The notes under the pieces: model-generated
What the model was told of the DNA's origin: nothing
Seen by the model: only the letters and a program-made list of their open reading frames with translations
The model's database searches: none
Assembly (NCBI RefSeq): GCF_000010425.1
Contig: NC_008618.1
Span: forward strand, 1,605,946-1,669,945
Reading direction: 5' to 3'
DNA length: 64,000 nucleotides
Origin: Bifidobacterium adolescentis ATCC 15703
GTDB lineage: Bacteria > Actinomycetota > Actinomycetes > Actinomycetales > Bifidobacteriaceae
Translations under genes and position numbers: made by a program
In this document: one piece after another, positions 1 to 12,665 of the stretch
How positions within the stretch are numbered: position 1 is the stretch's first letter
How the letters are laid out: every line of letters starts with the position of its first letter

Positions 1-419
1 TACCGGGCGAAGTAGTCGACGGCATCGGCGTTGAGCCATCCGCCCTTGGTGGCGAGCCACAGCGGCAGTGTCATGTGGTTCAGCGTGACCATGGGCTCGA
101 CGCCGTTCTCGTGGCACGCGTCGATCATTTGGCGGTAGTGCAGCAGCTGCGCTTTGGAGAAGCAGCCCTCCGCGGGCTCGATGCGGGCCCATTCGATGGA
201 GAAGCGGTACATGCCCAATCCGGCGTCGGCGAGCATTCTGATGTCCTCGCCGTAGCGGTGGTAGCTGTCGGCCGCGTCTCCCGACGGTTCGCTGAGATCC
301 GTGCGTTCGGCATGCTCCCTGGCCCACCAGTCGCTCGCGACGTTGTTCCCTTCAATCTGGTGCGCGGCCGTGGACGCGCCCCAGATGAATTCCGGCGGGA
401 ACTCGTATTGTTCTTTCAT
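1..419 (-). CDS. GH1 beta-glucosidase, N-terminal part
   Basis: Only about the first 139 residues are in the window; the gene continues beyond position 1. The reading has the typical start of glycoside hydrolase family 1 (FIWGASTAAHQIEG near residue 10, then YRFSIEWARI and a conserved NH in VTLNHMTLP). The family hydrolyses beta-glucosides in the cytoplasm. The start is the ATG at 417-419, 12 bases after the stop of the upstream permease, so it is the last gene of the transport operon. The order binding protein, two permeases, GH1 with a LacI gene in front is that of the cldEFGC/cldR cellodextrin locus of Bifidobacterium breve. That makes cellobiose or cellodextrin the best guess for substrate, by gene order only; gentiobiose or plant beta-glucosides are possible. 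Confidence 0.9.
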   Translation of the reverse strand, partial: MKEQYEFPPEFIWGASTAAHQIEGNNVASDWWAREHAERTDLSEPSGDAADSYHRYGEDIRMLADAGLGMYRFSIEWARIEPAEGCFSKAQLLHYRQMIDACHENGVEPMVTLNHMTLPLWLATKGGWLNADAVDYFAR

Positions 420-430
420 GACATGTCTTT

Positions 431-1309
431 CTATTTGATGCCCGTTCCGGCGACGCCCTGGATGAAGTAGCGCTGCAGGAATACGAACAGGAGGAGGATC
501 GGGGTGACCACCAGTACCGCTCCGGCGAGCAGGACGCTGTAGTTCGTGGCGTTCTGGCCGGTGGAGTAGAGGGACAGTGCCACGGGCAGCGTGTACTTCT
601 CCTCGGTCTGGGCCGCGACCAACGGCCACAGGAAGTTGTTCCAGGAGGACAGGAACGTGAGGATGGACAGCGTCGCCAGCGGCGGCCCGCACTGGGGCAG
701 GACGATCTGGAAGAATATGCGCAGCTCACCGGCGCCGTCGACCCTCGCGGCCTCCATCAGCGCGTCGGGGATTCCGGAGATGAACTGTCTCATCAGGAAG
801 ACTCCGATGGGCTGGCACAGGAACGGCAGGATGAGCGCCGCGTAGGAGTTCGCGAGTCCCATGTTCGAGATGATCACGAACAGGGGGACGAACGTGGCCA
901 CGCTCGGAACCATGAGCGTCACCATGACGGCGCCGAACAAGATGTTCTTGCCGGCGAAGTCCATCTTCGCCAGGGCGTATCCGACCATGGAGCAGAACAC
1001 CATGTTCCCGAGGACGGTGATCACGGCGACGACCATGCTGTTGGTGAAGTAGGTGCCGAAGTTCAGCTCCCCGAACCATTTCGCGAAGTTTGCGAGCGAG
1101 GCGTGCTCGGGTAGGAGCTTCGGCGGTTTGGCGAGGATCTCCCTCTGGGTCTTCAACGAGCCCAGCGCCATCCACAGGAACGGGAAGATCCAGAAGACTC
1201 CGATCACCGCGAGGACGCAGTAGGAGAGTCCACGCCCCTTGACGAATCGGCGCCAGAGCGACTGCTTGTTGCTTTGCGGCCTCGAGGCCGCGACTGTCGT
1301 GGCTGTCAT
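431..1309 (-). CDS. Sugar ABC transporter permease, MalG type (CUT1)
   Basis: A 292-residue inner-membrane permease of the carbohydrate uptake transporter-1 family. The cytoplasmic EAA loop that docks the ATPase is visible as EAARVDGAGELRIFFQIVLP near residue 190, and about six membrane helices can be drawn, the first at GLSYCVLAVIGVFWIFPFLW. It begins one base after the stop of the other permease gene and ends 11 bases before the beta-glucosidase, so the genes are co-transcribed. No ATPase gene lies nearby; bifidobacterial CUT1 systems usually borrow a shared MsiK-type ATPase encoded elsewhere. This corresponds by position to cldG of the cellodextrin locus, though the substrate cannot be read from the permease. 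Confidence 0.92.
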   Translation of the reverse strand: MTATTVAASRPQSNKQSLWRRFVKGRGLSYCVLAVIGVFWIFPFLWMALGSLKTQREILAKPPKLLPEHASLANFAKWFGELNFGTYFTNSMVVAVITVLGNMVFCSMVGYALAKMDFAGKNILFGAVMVTLMVPSVATFVPLFVIISNMGLANSYAALILPFLCQPIGVFLMRQFISGIPDALMEAARVDGAGELRIFFQIVLPQCGPPLATLSILTFLSSWNNFLWPLVAAQTEEKYTLPVALSLYSTGQNATNYSVLLAGAVLVVTPILLLFVFLQRYFIQGVAGTGIK

Positions 1310-1310
1310 C

Positions 1311-2228
1311 TCAATCCTCCTTGAGAATGCGGAACTGGAGCACGCTGACCAGCGCGATGATGATGAACAGCACCCAGCTGGCTGCGGAGGCGATGCCGTA
1401 CTGTCCGAAACCGAACTTCTGGTACACGTAGTACGCGGCGGAGAGCGTCGAATCGAGCGGTCCTCCCTGGGTCATCACGAAGGATTCCTCGAAGAACTGC
1501 AGGTAGGCGACGGAAAGAAGCACGGCACCCAGCAGCAGCGTGGGCTTGAGCAGCGGGAGCGTGATGCTACGAAAGGTGCGCCATTTGCCTGCGCCGTCGA
1601 TGGCCGCAGCCTCCTTCAATTCCTCGGGGATGGCCTGCAGGCCGGCGAGGAAGATGATCATCAGCGTTCCCATGTTGCGCCAGATGGTCATGGCCATCAG
1701 CGCGGGCAGGGCGTAGCGGGTGTCGTGCAGCCAGTCCGGCCCGGCGATACCGAAGACGGCCAGGAGCGAGTTGAGCAGGCCGTCCTTCTGGAGGATGTAC
1801 CTCCACACGACGGAGACCGCGACCACGCTGGCGACAACCGGCGCGTAGAACACGGCCCTGAAGAACGCGTTGAGGTGCTTGGATCCCTTGTTGAGGGCCA
1901 CCGCGAATGCGAGGGCGATCGCCATGGTGATCGGCAGGCCGACAAGCACGAAGATTCCGGTGACGCCCAACGCGTGCAGGAAACGGTGGTCGTGGAACAG
2001 GGTGATGTACTGGTCCAGTCCGACGAAGTTGACGTTGAACGGGGTGCGAAGGTCCTTGGAGGTGATGTCGGTGAAGGACATCGCCATCGAGGACAGGAGG
2101 GGAATCAGCATGAATACGCAGAACACGACTGCGAAAGGCAAGGCAAATCCCCATGCGAGAATCGTACGGCGGCGGCGGAGGACGTTGCCCGAGCCCTCCG
2201 TCTTTGTCTTTCTTGTCCCGAGGCTCAT
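1311..2228 (-). CDS. Sugar ABC transporter permease, MalF type (CUT1)
   Basis: A 305-residue membrane permease that pairs with the next gene to form the channel of a binding-protein-dependent sugar importer. The EAA loop reads EAAAIDGAGKWRTFRSITLP near residue 200. The N-terminus is short and basic (TRKTKTEGSGNVLRRRR) before the first membrane helix, as in MalF/LacF types without the large MalF periplasmic insertion. It starts four bases after the stop of the binding-protein gene, which implies translational coupling. By gene order it is the cldF-like member of a beta-glucoside or cellodextrin transporter. Confidence 0.92.
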   Translation of the reverse strand: MSLGTRKTKTEGSGNVLRRRRTILAWGFALPFAVVFCVFMLIPLLSSMAMSFTDITSKDLRTPFNVNFVGLDQYITLFHDHRFLHALGVTGIFVLVGLPITMAIALAFAVALNKGSKHLNAFFRAVFYAPVVASVVAVSVVWRYILQKDGLLNSLLAVFGIAGPDWLHDTRYALPALMAMTIWRNMGTLMIIFLAGLQAIPEELKEAAAIDGAGKWRTFRSITLPLLKPTLLLGAVLLSVAYLQFFEESFVMTQGGPLDSTLSAAYYVYQKFGFGQYGIASAASWVLFIIIALVSVLQFRILKED

Positions 2229-2232
2229 GGGA

Positions 2233-3531
2233 TCAGTTTCCCGTTCCGATGGAGTCGGCTTCGGACTGCAGGTTCTTCAAGCCCTCGTCAACGGAGACCT
2301 GTCCCTTGTTTATCTGCTCGAGGATGCGGTCGGCAGCGGAGGACACCTGCGCCCAGGTGGACAGCGCCGGCGGAGCCATGGTGTTCTTCAGCTGGTCGCC
2401 GAATGCCGAAAGCTTGTCGTTGCCGGAGAGCGCGTCATCGTCCCATGCCTTCTGGGAAGCGGGCAGATCGGAGGACTTCTTGTACCATTCGGCCTGCACC
2501 TCGGGTTTGCTGACCCACTGGATGAACTTCCACGCGGACTGCTTGTTCTTGGAATCCTTGAACGTCACAAGGTCGCTGCCTCCGACGAAGGACGTGGCGG
2601 GCCCCGAGGATTCGTCCATCGACGGCAGGACGACGGTGGCGTACTTGGATTCGAATCCGTCGCCGCCCAATTCGTTGATCTGGCTGACGGCGGTCGGCCC
2701 CTGCAGCATCATCGGAGTGTCACCGGACACGAAGTTCGCGATGTCGGCACCGGAGCTTACGTCGGCGTTGACGTTCGCGACGCCGTCCTTGTAGAGACTG
2801 GTGGTAAAGTTCAGTCCCTTCTTTATGCCAGTATCTTCGAAAGTCCATTTCGTCTGTTCCTTGTTAGTCAAGGACGCCCCGGCCGAGTAGGAGAACGGCA
2901 AAGTTCCGAGGAACGCGTCAGTGCCAGATGGGTTGAGGTTCATGCCGTATTTGACCCCATCGACCTTCTGCATGTCCTTAGCCATCTGCTTAAGCTCATT
3001 CCAAGTCTTCGGAGCTTTGTTCCAACCAGCCATCTCGGCGATGTCGGTACGGTAGTACAGCACTCTGGTGTCGATGTACCAAGGCACGCCGAGCTGTTTC
3101 CCGTCAACCTGGCCAGTAGCCCTAGACCCGTCGGAGAAGTCGGACATGTCGAGGTTGTCAGGCACGGTGGAGAACGAGTTGGAGAAATCGGCCATCCAGG
3201 TGGTGCCCATCTGCGCAAGGTCGGGACCGTTGCCCGCGGCGATGGCGGTCTGGAGTTTGTCGTGCGCTGAGGACCATGGGATCGCGGTGACCTTGACCTT
3301 GACGTCGGGGTTCTCCTTTTCGAATCCCTTGACGAAATCACCCAGCAGGTCGCCCTCGTTGCCCATGGCCCAGATGGTCAGGTCGCCGGTGGCCTTGCTT
3401 GAATCGATGGTCTTGACCGCATCGGAATCGGAATCCGCGTTGTTCGCGGACCGTCCGCACGCGGACATACCGGCAATCATCGCCACACTGGCCATGCCGG
3501 CCACGACCGCTTTGAAAAATGGCTTCCTCAT
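2233..3531 (-). CDS. Sugar-binding lipoprotein of ABC importer
   Basis: A 432-residue extracellular solute-binding protein of family 1. The N-terminus is a lipoprotein signal peptide: basic MRKPFFK, a hydrophobic stretch, then a lipobox ending in MSAC with the lipidated Cys at residue 25, followed by an acidic Ser/Asp-rich spacer. The start is supported by AAAGGAG six bases upstream. The mature part shows family features such as LTIWAMGNEGDLLGDFVKGF and the aromatic-rich W-K-F-I-Q-W region near residue 345. It is the first gene of the operon, behind a promoter overlapped by two LacI-type palindromes, so expression should be induced by the imported sugar. cldE-like by gene order; ligand not proven. 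Confidence 0.93.
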   Translation of the reverse strand: MRKPFFKAVVAGMASVAMIAGMSACGRSANNADSDSDAVKTIDSSKATGDLTIWAMGNEGDLLGDFVKGFEKENPDVKVKVTAIPWSSAHDKLQTAIAAGNGPDLAQMGTTWMADFSNSFSTVPDNLDMSDFSDGSRATGQVDGKQLGVPWYIDTRVLYYRTDIAEMAGWNKAPKTWNELKQMAKDMQKVDGVKYGMNLNPSGTDAFLGTLPFSYSAGASLTNKEQTKWTFEDTGIKKGLNFTTSLYKDGVANVNADVSSGADIANFVSGDTPMMLQGPTAVSQINELGGDGFESKYATVVLPSMDESSGPATSFVGGSDLVTFKDSKNKQSAWKFIQWVSKPEVQAEWYKKSSDLPASQKAWDDDALSGNDKLSAFGDQLKNTMAPPALSTWAQVSSAADRILEQINKGQVSVDEGLKNLQSEADSIGTGN

Positions 3532-3551
3532 TGAAATCTCCTTTGATTCAT

Positions 3552-3575
3552 ATCAATCTAACCGCTTAGATTGAT
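3552..3575. promoter_or_regulatory. LacI-type operator O1
   Basis: Ten-base perfect inverted arms, ATCAATCTAA and TTAGATTGAT, flank a CCGC centre, 20 bases before the binding-protein start codon and downstream of its -10 box. The core AATCTAANCGNTTAGATT matches the other three palindromes around this locus, so it is probably bound by the adjacent LacI regulator. Confidence 0.75.
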
Positions 3576-3580
3576 ATTAC

Positions 3581-3610
3581 AATTTAAGCGCTTAGATTTG
3601 AGGAAGTCAA
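3581..3610 (-). promoter_or_regulatory. Promoter of the sugar operon with operator O2
   Basis: On the minus strand, -35 TTGACT (3605-3610) and -10 TAAATT (3581-3586) are separated by 18 bases. The palindrome AATTTAAGCGCTTAGATT (3581-3598) fills the spacer and covers the -10 box. A repressor bound here would block RNA polymerase directly. Promoter boxes are read by eye; the operator is clear. Confidence 0.65.
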
Positions 3611-3626
3611 GGCGACACGCCCATAT

Positions 3627-3644
3627 GATTTATGCGCTTAGATT
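3627..3644. promoter_or_regulatory. LacI-type operator O3
   Basis: GATTTATGCGCTTAGATT has the same GCGC-centred palindrome as O2. It lies 46 bases upstream of O2, overlapping the stop codon of the regulator gene. The spacing would allow co-operative binding or looping with O2. Confidence 0.6.
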
Positions 3645-4774
3645 TTTTGATTGCATCCGCAGCTGCCGCGCACAATGAGGCGAACCGGGAGTACTCGTCT
3701 TTCAGCCTTCTCCCAAGGCTCCCCGTTCCTGGAAAGCAGCATGCGAGCCGCCTCGCGCCCCATGTCCTCCATGGGCTGGCGGACGGTCGTCAGCTGCGGT
3801 TCCATCAGCCGTCCGGCGAGGATTCCGTCGAATCCGGTGACGATGACGTCGTCGGGAACCCGGACACCGGCCTCCTCGAGGAGTCTGATCACGCCGAAGG
3901 CGGTCTGGTCCGTGCCGCAGACCAAGGCCTGCGGCAGTCTGCCGGATCCTATCGCCTCGCACAAACCCACCATGTATTCATCGGACGTGGCGAAAGAGTC
4001 ATCCAACAGAGCCCCTTTGGAGTCTAGCCCGCGTTCCTCGAGGTATTTTTTAAACGCGTCATAGCGCGAGACGACGTCATCAGCGTCGGTACCCCTCGCG
4101 CACGCTCCACCATTGACACCACCGACGAATGCCATATCGTTGATATGGTGGACTTCGACAAGATGGTCGACAATCTGTCTCATGCCCGATGCGTTATCGC
4201 ATTGCAGGTATGCGGCAGGCAGTTTTTCATCGCCCACACCCACCATTACAAGCGGAATGGTCTTCGCCAACATGGAAAGAGGAAGCGCATCGTTATATCC
4301 ACTTGGCATCAGCGCCAGACCATCAACGCGACCGGCGATATCCGTTACAGATCTATGATCATCCCTTTCCGAGGCGGCTCCCATAAGTATTCCCTTGCCG
4401 CTCTTCCAGCATTCGAGTTCGAAGCCGCGGAGCACCTCATCAACGTATAACGGATATACAAGAACGTTGGGTTCGTCACCGTCCAGAGGCTCGTCGATGG
4501 ATCTGGGGGAAACATCAGGCCAATCATCCTCAAGGTTGCTTCCCTGAGGTCTTTCCAGCAGCATATCGAACGCGTACATGCCCAACGTGCCCGTCCTGCC
4601 TTTGGCAAGGCTACGTGCGTTGCCGCTGGGAACGTAGCCAAGCTCCTCGGCGACCCTGAGGACCTTGGCCTTGGTATCATCCTTCACTTTGTCGGGATGC
4701 CTGAAGGCGAAGGAGACCGTCGCGGTAGACACACCCGCCTTCTCTGCAACGTCATACACCGTAACTCTTGCCAT
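3638..4774 (-). CDS. LacI-family repressor of the beta-glucoside locus
   Basis: A 378-residue LacI/GalR regulator. Residues 1-60 form the helix-turn-helix and hinge region (TVYDVAEKAGVSTATVSFAF, then NARSLAKGRTGTLGM), followed by a periplasmic-binding-protein-like sensor domain ending in TTVRQPMEDMGREAARMLL. It sits directly upstream of the binding-protein gene on the same strand, and four palindromes with the same core surround it, including one over its own promoter, so autoregulation is likely. The ATG lacks a Shine-Dalgarno sequence. A -10-like TAGACT ends six bases before the ATG, so the mRNA may be leaderless. It occupies the position of cldR in the B. breve cellodextrin locus. Confidence 0.93.
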   Translation of the reverse strand: MARVTVYDVAEKAGVSTATVSFAFRHPDKVKDDTKAKVLRVAEELGYVPSGNARSLAKGRTGTLGMYAFDMLLERPQGSNLEDDWPDVSPRSIDEPLDGDEPNVLVYPLYVDEVLRGFELECWKSGKGILMGAASERDDHRSVTDIAGRVDGLALMPSGYNDALPLSMLAKTIPLVMVGVGDEKLPAAYLQCDNASGMRQIVDHLVEVHHINDMAFVGGVNGGACARGTDADDVVSRYDAFKKYLEERGLDSKGALLDDSFATSDEYMVGLCEAIGSGRLPQALVCGTDQTAFGVIRLLEEAGVRVPDDVIVTGFDGILAGRLMEPQLTTVRQPMEDMGREAARMLLSRNGEPWEKAERRVLPVRLIVRGSCGCNQKI

Positions 4775-4780
4775 AAGACC

Positions 4781-4798
4781 AGTCTAAGCGCTTTGATG
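4781..4798. promoter_or_regulatory. LacI-type operator O4, upstream of the regulator gene
   Basis: AGTCTAAGCGCTTTGATG has the same GCGC centre and flanking TCTAA/TT(A)GA pattern as O2. On the minus strand it overlaps a candidate -10 box (TAGACT) placed six bases before the regulator ATG, which predicts autorepression. Confidence 0.6.
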
Positions 4799-4799
4799 C

Positions 4800-5006
4800 A
4801 TGGGACACACACGAGGTCCCAAAACCATAGTTTTTCCGGTCTTCTAGCAGGAATCCGCGGCGCCGAAGAGAAAAAACCAGGAGTGGAAAGGATTTCCATG
4901 CCCCTGCGGGAGACCTGGGAATCAGATGGAAATCAAGGATGGAAAGACGGGGTCCCCGGAAGCCAAGCCCCACGGGAGTCCCGGAAGGAAGAAGGAAATA
5001 CGGGAA
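4800..5006. other. Gene-free purine-rich stretch after the rrn terminators
   Basis: Between the LacI operator and the second rrn terminator there is no convincing reading frame. The plus strand is rich in GGAA and GAAG runs. I see no further feature here. Confidence 0.5.
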
Positions 5007-5049
5007 ATAAAAAAGCCCTTCCGGGAACCCGCATGGGGTCAGCCGGAAG
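5007..5049 (-). terminator. Second rrn terminator
   Basis: On the minus strand, arms CTTCCGG and CCGGAAG (5043-5049 and 5018-5024) are followed by GGGCTTTTTTATT. It lies about 80 bases beyond the 5S gene and backs up the first terminator. Confidence 0.75.
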
Positions 5050-5080
5050 AACCGGGAGGAGGAACAAAAGATTCGGGGAT

Positions 5081-5123
5081 AAAAAATGGGGTTCCCGGAG
5101 CAGGATGCTCGACGGGAACCCCC
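5081..5123 (-). terminator. First rrn terminator
   Basis: Immediately after the 5S gene on the minus strand, perfect 10-base arms GGGGTTCCCG / CGGGAACCCC (5113-5122 and 5088-5097) are followed by ATTTTTTAT. A strong intrinsic terminator for the ribosomal RNA operon. Confidence 0.85.
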
Positions 5124-5129
5124 AACGTT

Positions 5130-5247
5130 TGAAGCGGCGGCGTGCTACTCTCCCACACCCTCTCGAGTGCAGTACCATCGCCGCGCCTGGCCTTAGCTAC
5201 CGGGTTCGGAATGGGACCGGGCGTCTCACCAGGGCTATGACCACCGC
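5130..5247 (-). rRNA. rrf: 5S ribosomal RNA
   Basis: About 118 bases with the universal 5S pattern on the minus strand: GGTGGTCATAGCCC near the 5' end, CCCATTCCGAACCCGG in the middle and GGGAGAGTAGCACGCCGCC near the 3' end. The terminal helix pairs GCGGTGG with CCGCCGC. It is the last gene of the operon, just before two terminators. Ends are estimated to within a few bases. Confidence 0.93.
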
Positions 5248-5449
5248 AAAACCGCGATCACGGAACGACAACCAAAACAAGGCAACCATTCCGGCCATTC
5301 AATTATCATGTGGCGGTTTGGGAACCGGCTAGCGGACGCGAGGCAAACACCTATCGTTGTATCGTTCAGTGACCATCCCAACGCATATTGCCGTCCAGGA
5401 CGATCCAGCACAGGAAAGACGCGGAACCAACCCCGCAAAAGGATCGGAA
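5248..5449. other. 23S-5S spacer
   Basis: About 200 bases between 23S and 5S with no tRNA or reading frame. It contains short complementary segments expected of pre-rRNA processing stems, but I could not fold it. Confidence 0.6.
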
Positions 5450-8527
<3,078 letters not shown>

Positions 8528-8977
8528 AGCAAAACAAATTGTCATTGCCCCACCCGCGGGTTTCCTGATAGCAAGATCGCCAGACGACAAATCTTAACAC
8601 TAAAATGATCACAAAACGATCGATCTCGAAACCAAACTCAATTGAAGAGTTTGGCGAAATCGCGATAAGCAAAAAGAAACGTTCTTTCAGTTTCTCTTGC
8701 TCGCGTCCACTATCCAGTTCTCAAACCACCACGCGCCACACGATCCGACCAGCCACCCAGGACCGGCCACCACGCATGGGCATCGAACCGCGCCACAGAA
8801 AACCTGTGGGGTGGCGGTCCGGGAGCCCAAAAGCATACCCATACCACTCCCGGACATCCCGACGGGACATCCAAGCCCATGATCTCTTCCACACCAGCAT
8901 CCCCATGCGAGACCGTGGAACCATTCCACGAGCACGGGGCTCACACCGGACACGGAACCGTGTCCTGAAATTCTCCG
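8528..8977. other. 16S-23S internal transcribed spacer without tRNA genes
   Basis: About 450 bases. I looked for tRNA-Ile and tRNA-Ala sequences on the minus strand and found none, which is normal for bifidobacteria. It contains a nut-like motif (8714-8728) and GC-rich segments such as CCGTGTCC/GGACACGG near 8945-8965 likely to form processing stems. Confidence 0.7.
8714..8728 (-). promoter_or_regulatory. rrn antitermination (nut-like) motif in the spacer
   Basis: Minus strand TGGTTTGAGAACTGG. The TTTGAGAACT element recurs in the leaders and spacers of actinobacterial rRNA operons as part of the boxB/boxA antitermination region. A near-identical copy lies in the leader at 10688-10704. Confidence 0.55.
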
Positions 8978-10516
<1,539 letters not shown>

Positions 10517-10687
10517 CTTATGCGGAAAGCCAACACGTGACTCTCATCTAAGAAAATTGACGATCGCCTTATAAGGAAAGGCGCATCGCACAAAAACCTC
10601 ACCGTCCTTCAAGGCCTCCCGGCCACTCGCAAGGAGCGGACGATGAACTGGCAATCATTGACTATAAAGAAGTAGTACAAATACGCT

Positions 10688-10704
10688 CTTGAGTTCTCAA
10701 ACCA
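10688..10704 (-). promoter_or_regulatory. rrn leader antitermination (nut-like) motif
   Basis: Minus strand TGGTTTGAGAACTCAAG in the 16S leader, matching the spacer copy. By position and sequence it is the leader boxB/boxA region through which NusB/NusE-type antitermination acts in actinobacteria. Confidence 0.55.
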
Positions 10705-10769
10705 CCACCACTCACCCACCTCGCAATCCGGAGTGAACCGGACCACTCGCTGAGCGGCAGCAAGAGATA

Positions 10770-10798
10770 AACTTACAGCACGATCGCGATCCGCGCAA
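10770..10798 (-). promoter_or_regulatory. Candidate rrn promoter
   Basis: Minus strand -35 TTGCGC (10793-10798), 17-base spacer, -10 TAAGTT (10770-10775). It lies about 250 bases upstream of mature 16S and after the hairpin that closes the exonuclease gene. It is the best-looking sigma-70-type promoter in the leader; a second one may exist. Confidence 0.5.
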
Positions 10799-10821
10799 CC
10801 CGGGCCGCATGAACAACGCGT

Positions 10822-10844
10822 GAACCGTTGGAAATCCAACGTTC
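10822..10844. terminator. Hairpin after the exonuclease gene
   Basis: GTTGGA/TCCAAC with flanking GAAC/GTTC forms a short stem 40 bases beyond the exonuclease stop and just before the rrn promoter. There is no clear T-run, so termination is only suggested. Confidence 0.4.
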
Positions 10845-10884
10845 CATCGGCGTGTCGAAACTTGACAAACCGAGAGGCAAATAC

Positions 10885-12429
10885 CTACCGACGGCGTCCA
10901 CAGTGTTTGCCGCCGATGCCAAATTTGCCATCCACGCCCCACGGACCACGACCTTCGGCACGAAGCACACCCAAGTGATGTTTCATGGCGACCAACATGA
11001 TGTGCGTATCTTCCAAACCGAGGTGACGTTCCGACTTGCTCTCGTCAAGCGCACCCTGGCGTTTGGCGTACGCGTCCAACGTGTTGTTGCCGTATGGGTG
11101 CTCATCGTCGGGAATCGACCCCTCATCCCAACGGCGGCTCATCGGCAACGTGTCGATGATCGTGATTTTGCCGGCACGATAGCTTTCCGCATATCCGGCC
11201 ACGTTCAGCATGAAGAAGCTATGTTCGAATCGTGCGTTGTGCGCCACGTAAGGCTGCTGCTCCAATCGCTGCAGCAATCCGATCTGCGCCGCCGGCCACT
11301 CATCGAACAAGCGGAACGAGGAAGCGGCTTCGGCAACGGAACGCGTGCGCACGTCGATACCGGTCAAGTCGAGAATCAGCGGATTGCCAAGCGCAGCGTT
11401 TTCAGCGGGGACGCCGAAAGCCAACCGCGACTGGCCGTAAGCGTCGCCCGCCTCGTAATAGCCTTGCTCGTATTGGTAGCCAGCCGGAGCGTCCGCAGGC
11501 CGTGGGGAAATCATGTTCATGTATTCGAATCCGACGTCGATGATGTACACGCGCGCCGGATCCGTGCCCGTGGTTTCGATGTCGATGCCCATGACGTTGT
11601 CCACGTCACGACCGGGCAGGTAAGCGTCACGCCAATCGGACTTGCGGTATTCGGACAGGCGGCTGGTCTGCTTTTGATCGACGGCGTTTTCCTGCGTGCC
11701 ATTCGCCGAACCGGTCGAACCAGAACCGTAATCGAACAATGTGGAACCGCCAGGACTGGTGACGCCACCCAGATTCGCGCGAGACACGGAATGGTCGCTG
11801 GCGTGCTTCTGCCTTTTCTCCGCGGCGCGACGGGCCGCACGAGCGTTGACGATGTCTGCGGTGCAATCCTGGATATCATCCAGCACCACTCCCCCGGCAG
11901 CTGCGGATGACCCCGATTGCAGCACCGGGACCGTCACCCGCTCACGTCGTTCTTCGGTAATCGTCCACAGTCCCATGGCAACGCCGATTTGGCGCAACAC
12001 CGCGATCTCGTCGCACAACCGACGGTTCGCATAGGCGAGCGCGCGTGGCAGACGGTACGAGGTGATGAGTCGGTCGAAATCCGTCATGAAAGTGCTGTTG
12101 CACTGCGCGATGACAGGTTCGAGCCGGTCGCGAATCGCAAGATCATCTTTCAGCAGGTCATGCAGCTGCTGCGCGAACGGTCGGGCAGACGGCTGCGATG
12201 TCGAGGACGATTCTGACGTAACATTGCCGGCCGACGCGGTACGAAGCGCCGACAGCAAATCGATATGCTGCTGCGCGGCGACGCCGATGCCGTGCCGTAA
12301 GTCGAGGGACGCTATCCACTGCCAGTCGATCGGCTGTTCGTCGGCGTCTTTCGGCATCGATGCCGACCATTGCCCGATGTCCTGTTTCGCATCGTCAAGC
12401 CAGGGTTGATTCGTCGTCGATTCGCTCAT
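10885..12429 (-). CDS. DEDDh 3'-5' exonuclease domain protein
   Basis: A 514-residue protein whose C-terminal half is a DnaQ-like exonuclease: Exo I MGIDIETTGTD, Exo II AHNARFEHSFF, and Exo III with the His and Asp of HLGLEDTH, together the DEDDh metal-binding set. This fold degrades DNA or RNA from the 3' end. The N-terminal 250 residues have no domain I recognise. The domain is split by a long insertion (ADAPAGYQYEQGYYEAG), unlike the compact polymerase proofreading subunit, so it is probably a repair or RNA-turnover nuclease. I chose the ATG at 12427-12429 because the open frame upstream runs through a strong hairpin at 12523-12558. Confidence 0.8.
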   Translation of the reverse strand: MSESTTNQPWLDDAKQDIGQWSASMPKDADEQPIDWQWIASLDLRHGIGVAAQQHIDLLSALRTASAGNVTSESSSTSQPSARPFAQQLHDLLKDDLAIRDRLEPVIAQCNSTFMTDFDRLITSYRLPRALAYANRRLCDEIAVLRQIGVAMGLWTITEERRERVTVPVLQSGSSAAAGGVVLDDIQDCTADIVNARAARRAAEKRQKHASDHSVSRANLGGVTSPGGSTLFDYGSGSTGSANGTQENAVDQKQTSRLSEYRKSDWRDAYLPGRDVDNVMGIDIETTGTDPARVYIIDVGFEYMNMISPRPADAPAGYQYEQGYYEAGDAYGQSRLAFGVPAENAALGNPLILDLTGIDVRTRSVAEAASSFRLFDEWPAAQIGLLQRLEQQPYVAHNARFEHSFFMLNVAGYAESYRAGKITIIDTLPMSRRWDEGSIPDDEHPYGNNTLDAYAKRQGALDESKSERHLGLEDTHIMLVAMKHHLGVLRAEGRGPWGVDGKFGIGGKHCGRRR

Positions 12430-12522
12430 ACCTGCACATCGTAGCCGATGTCCACCTTCAATTCGCGGAATTCGCTGGCGAATCCAATCTGTCGATGATT
12501 CGTAGCGGCCCGCAAAATACGG

Positions 12523-12558
12523 GAAGCGTCTCTCAGGCGTTTGCTTGAGAGACGCTTC
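12523..12558 (-). terminator. Terminator hairpin between def and the exonuclease
   Basis: Thirteen-base perfect arms, GAAGCGTCTCTCA and TGAGAGACGCTTC, with a 10-base loop, about 110 bases after the deformylase stop. On the minus strand it is followed by CCGTATTTTG, a weak T-run. It probably ends the glmM-def transcript. Confidence 0.65.
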
Positions 12559-12665
12559 CACTTGTTCTGACACACGGCTATCCGGCTATTCAGTCATTCG
12601 GCTTTTCGCTTTTCGTCCGCGCGAAACCATGACCGTAATCCGCGCGATTTGAGGCTACTATTCGG

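Noticed and set aside
8528..8977. Possible tRNA-Ile or tRNA-Ala in the rRNA spacer
   Set aside because: I searched both strands by eye for acceptor, D-arm and TTCRANNC patterns and found none.
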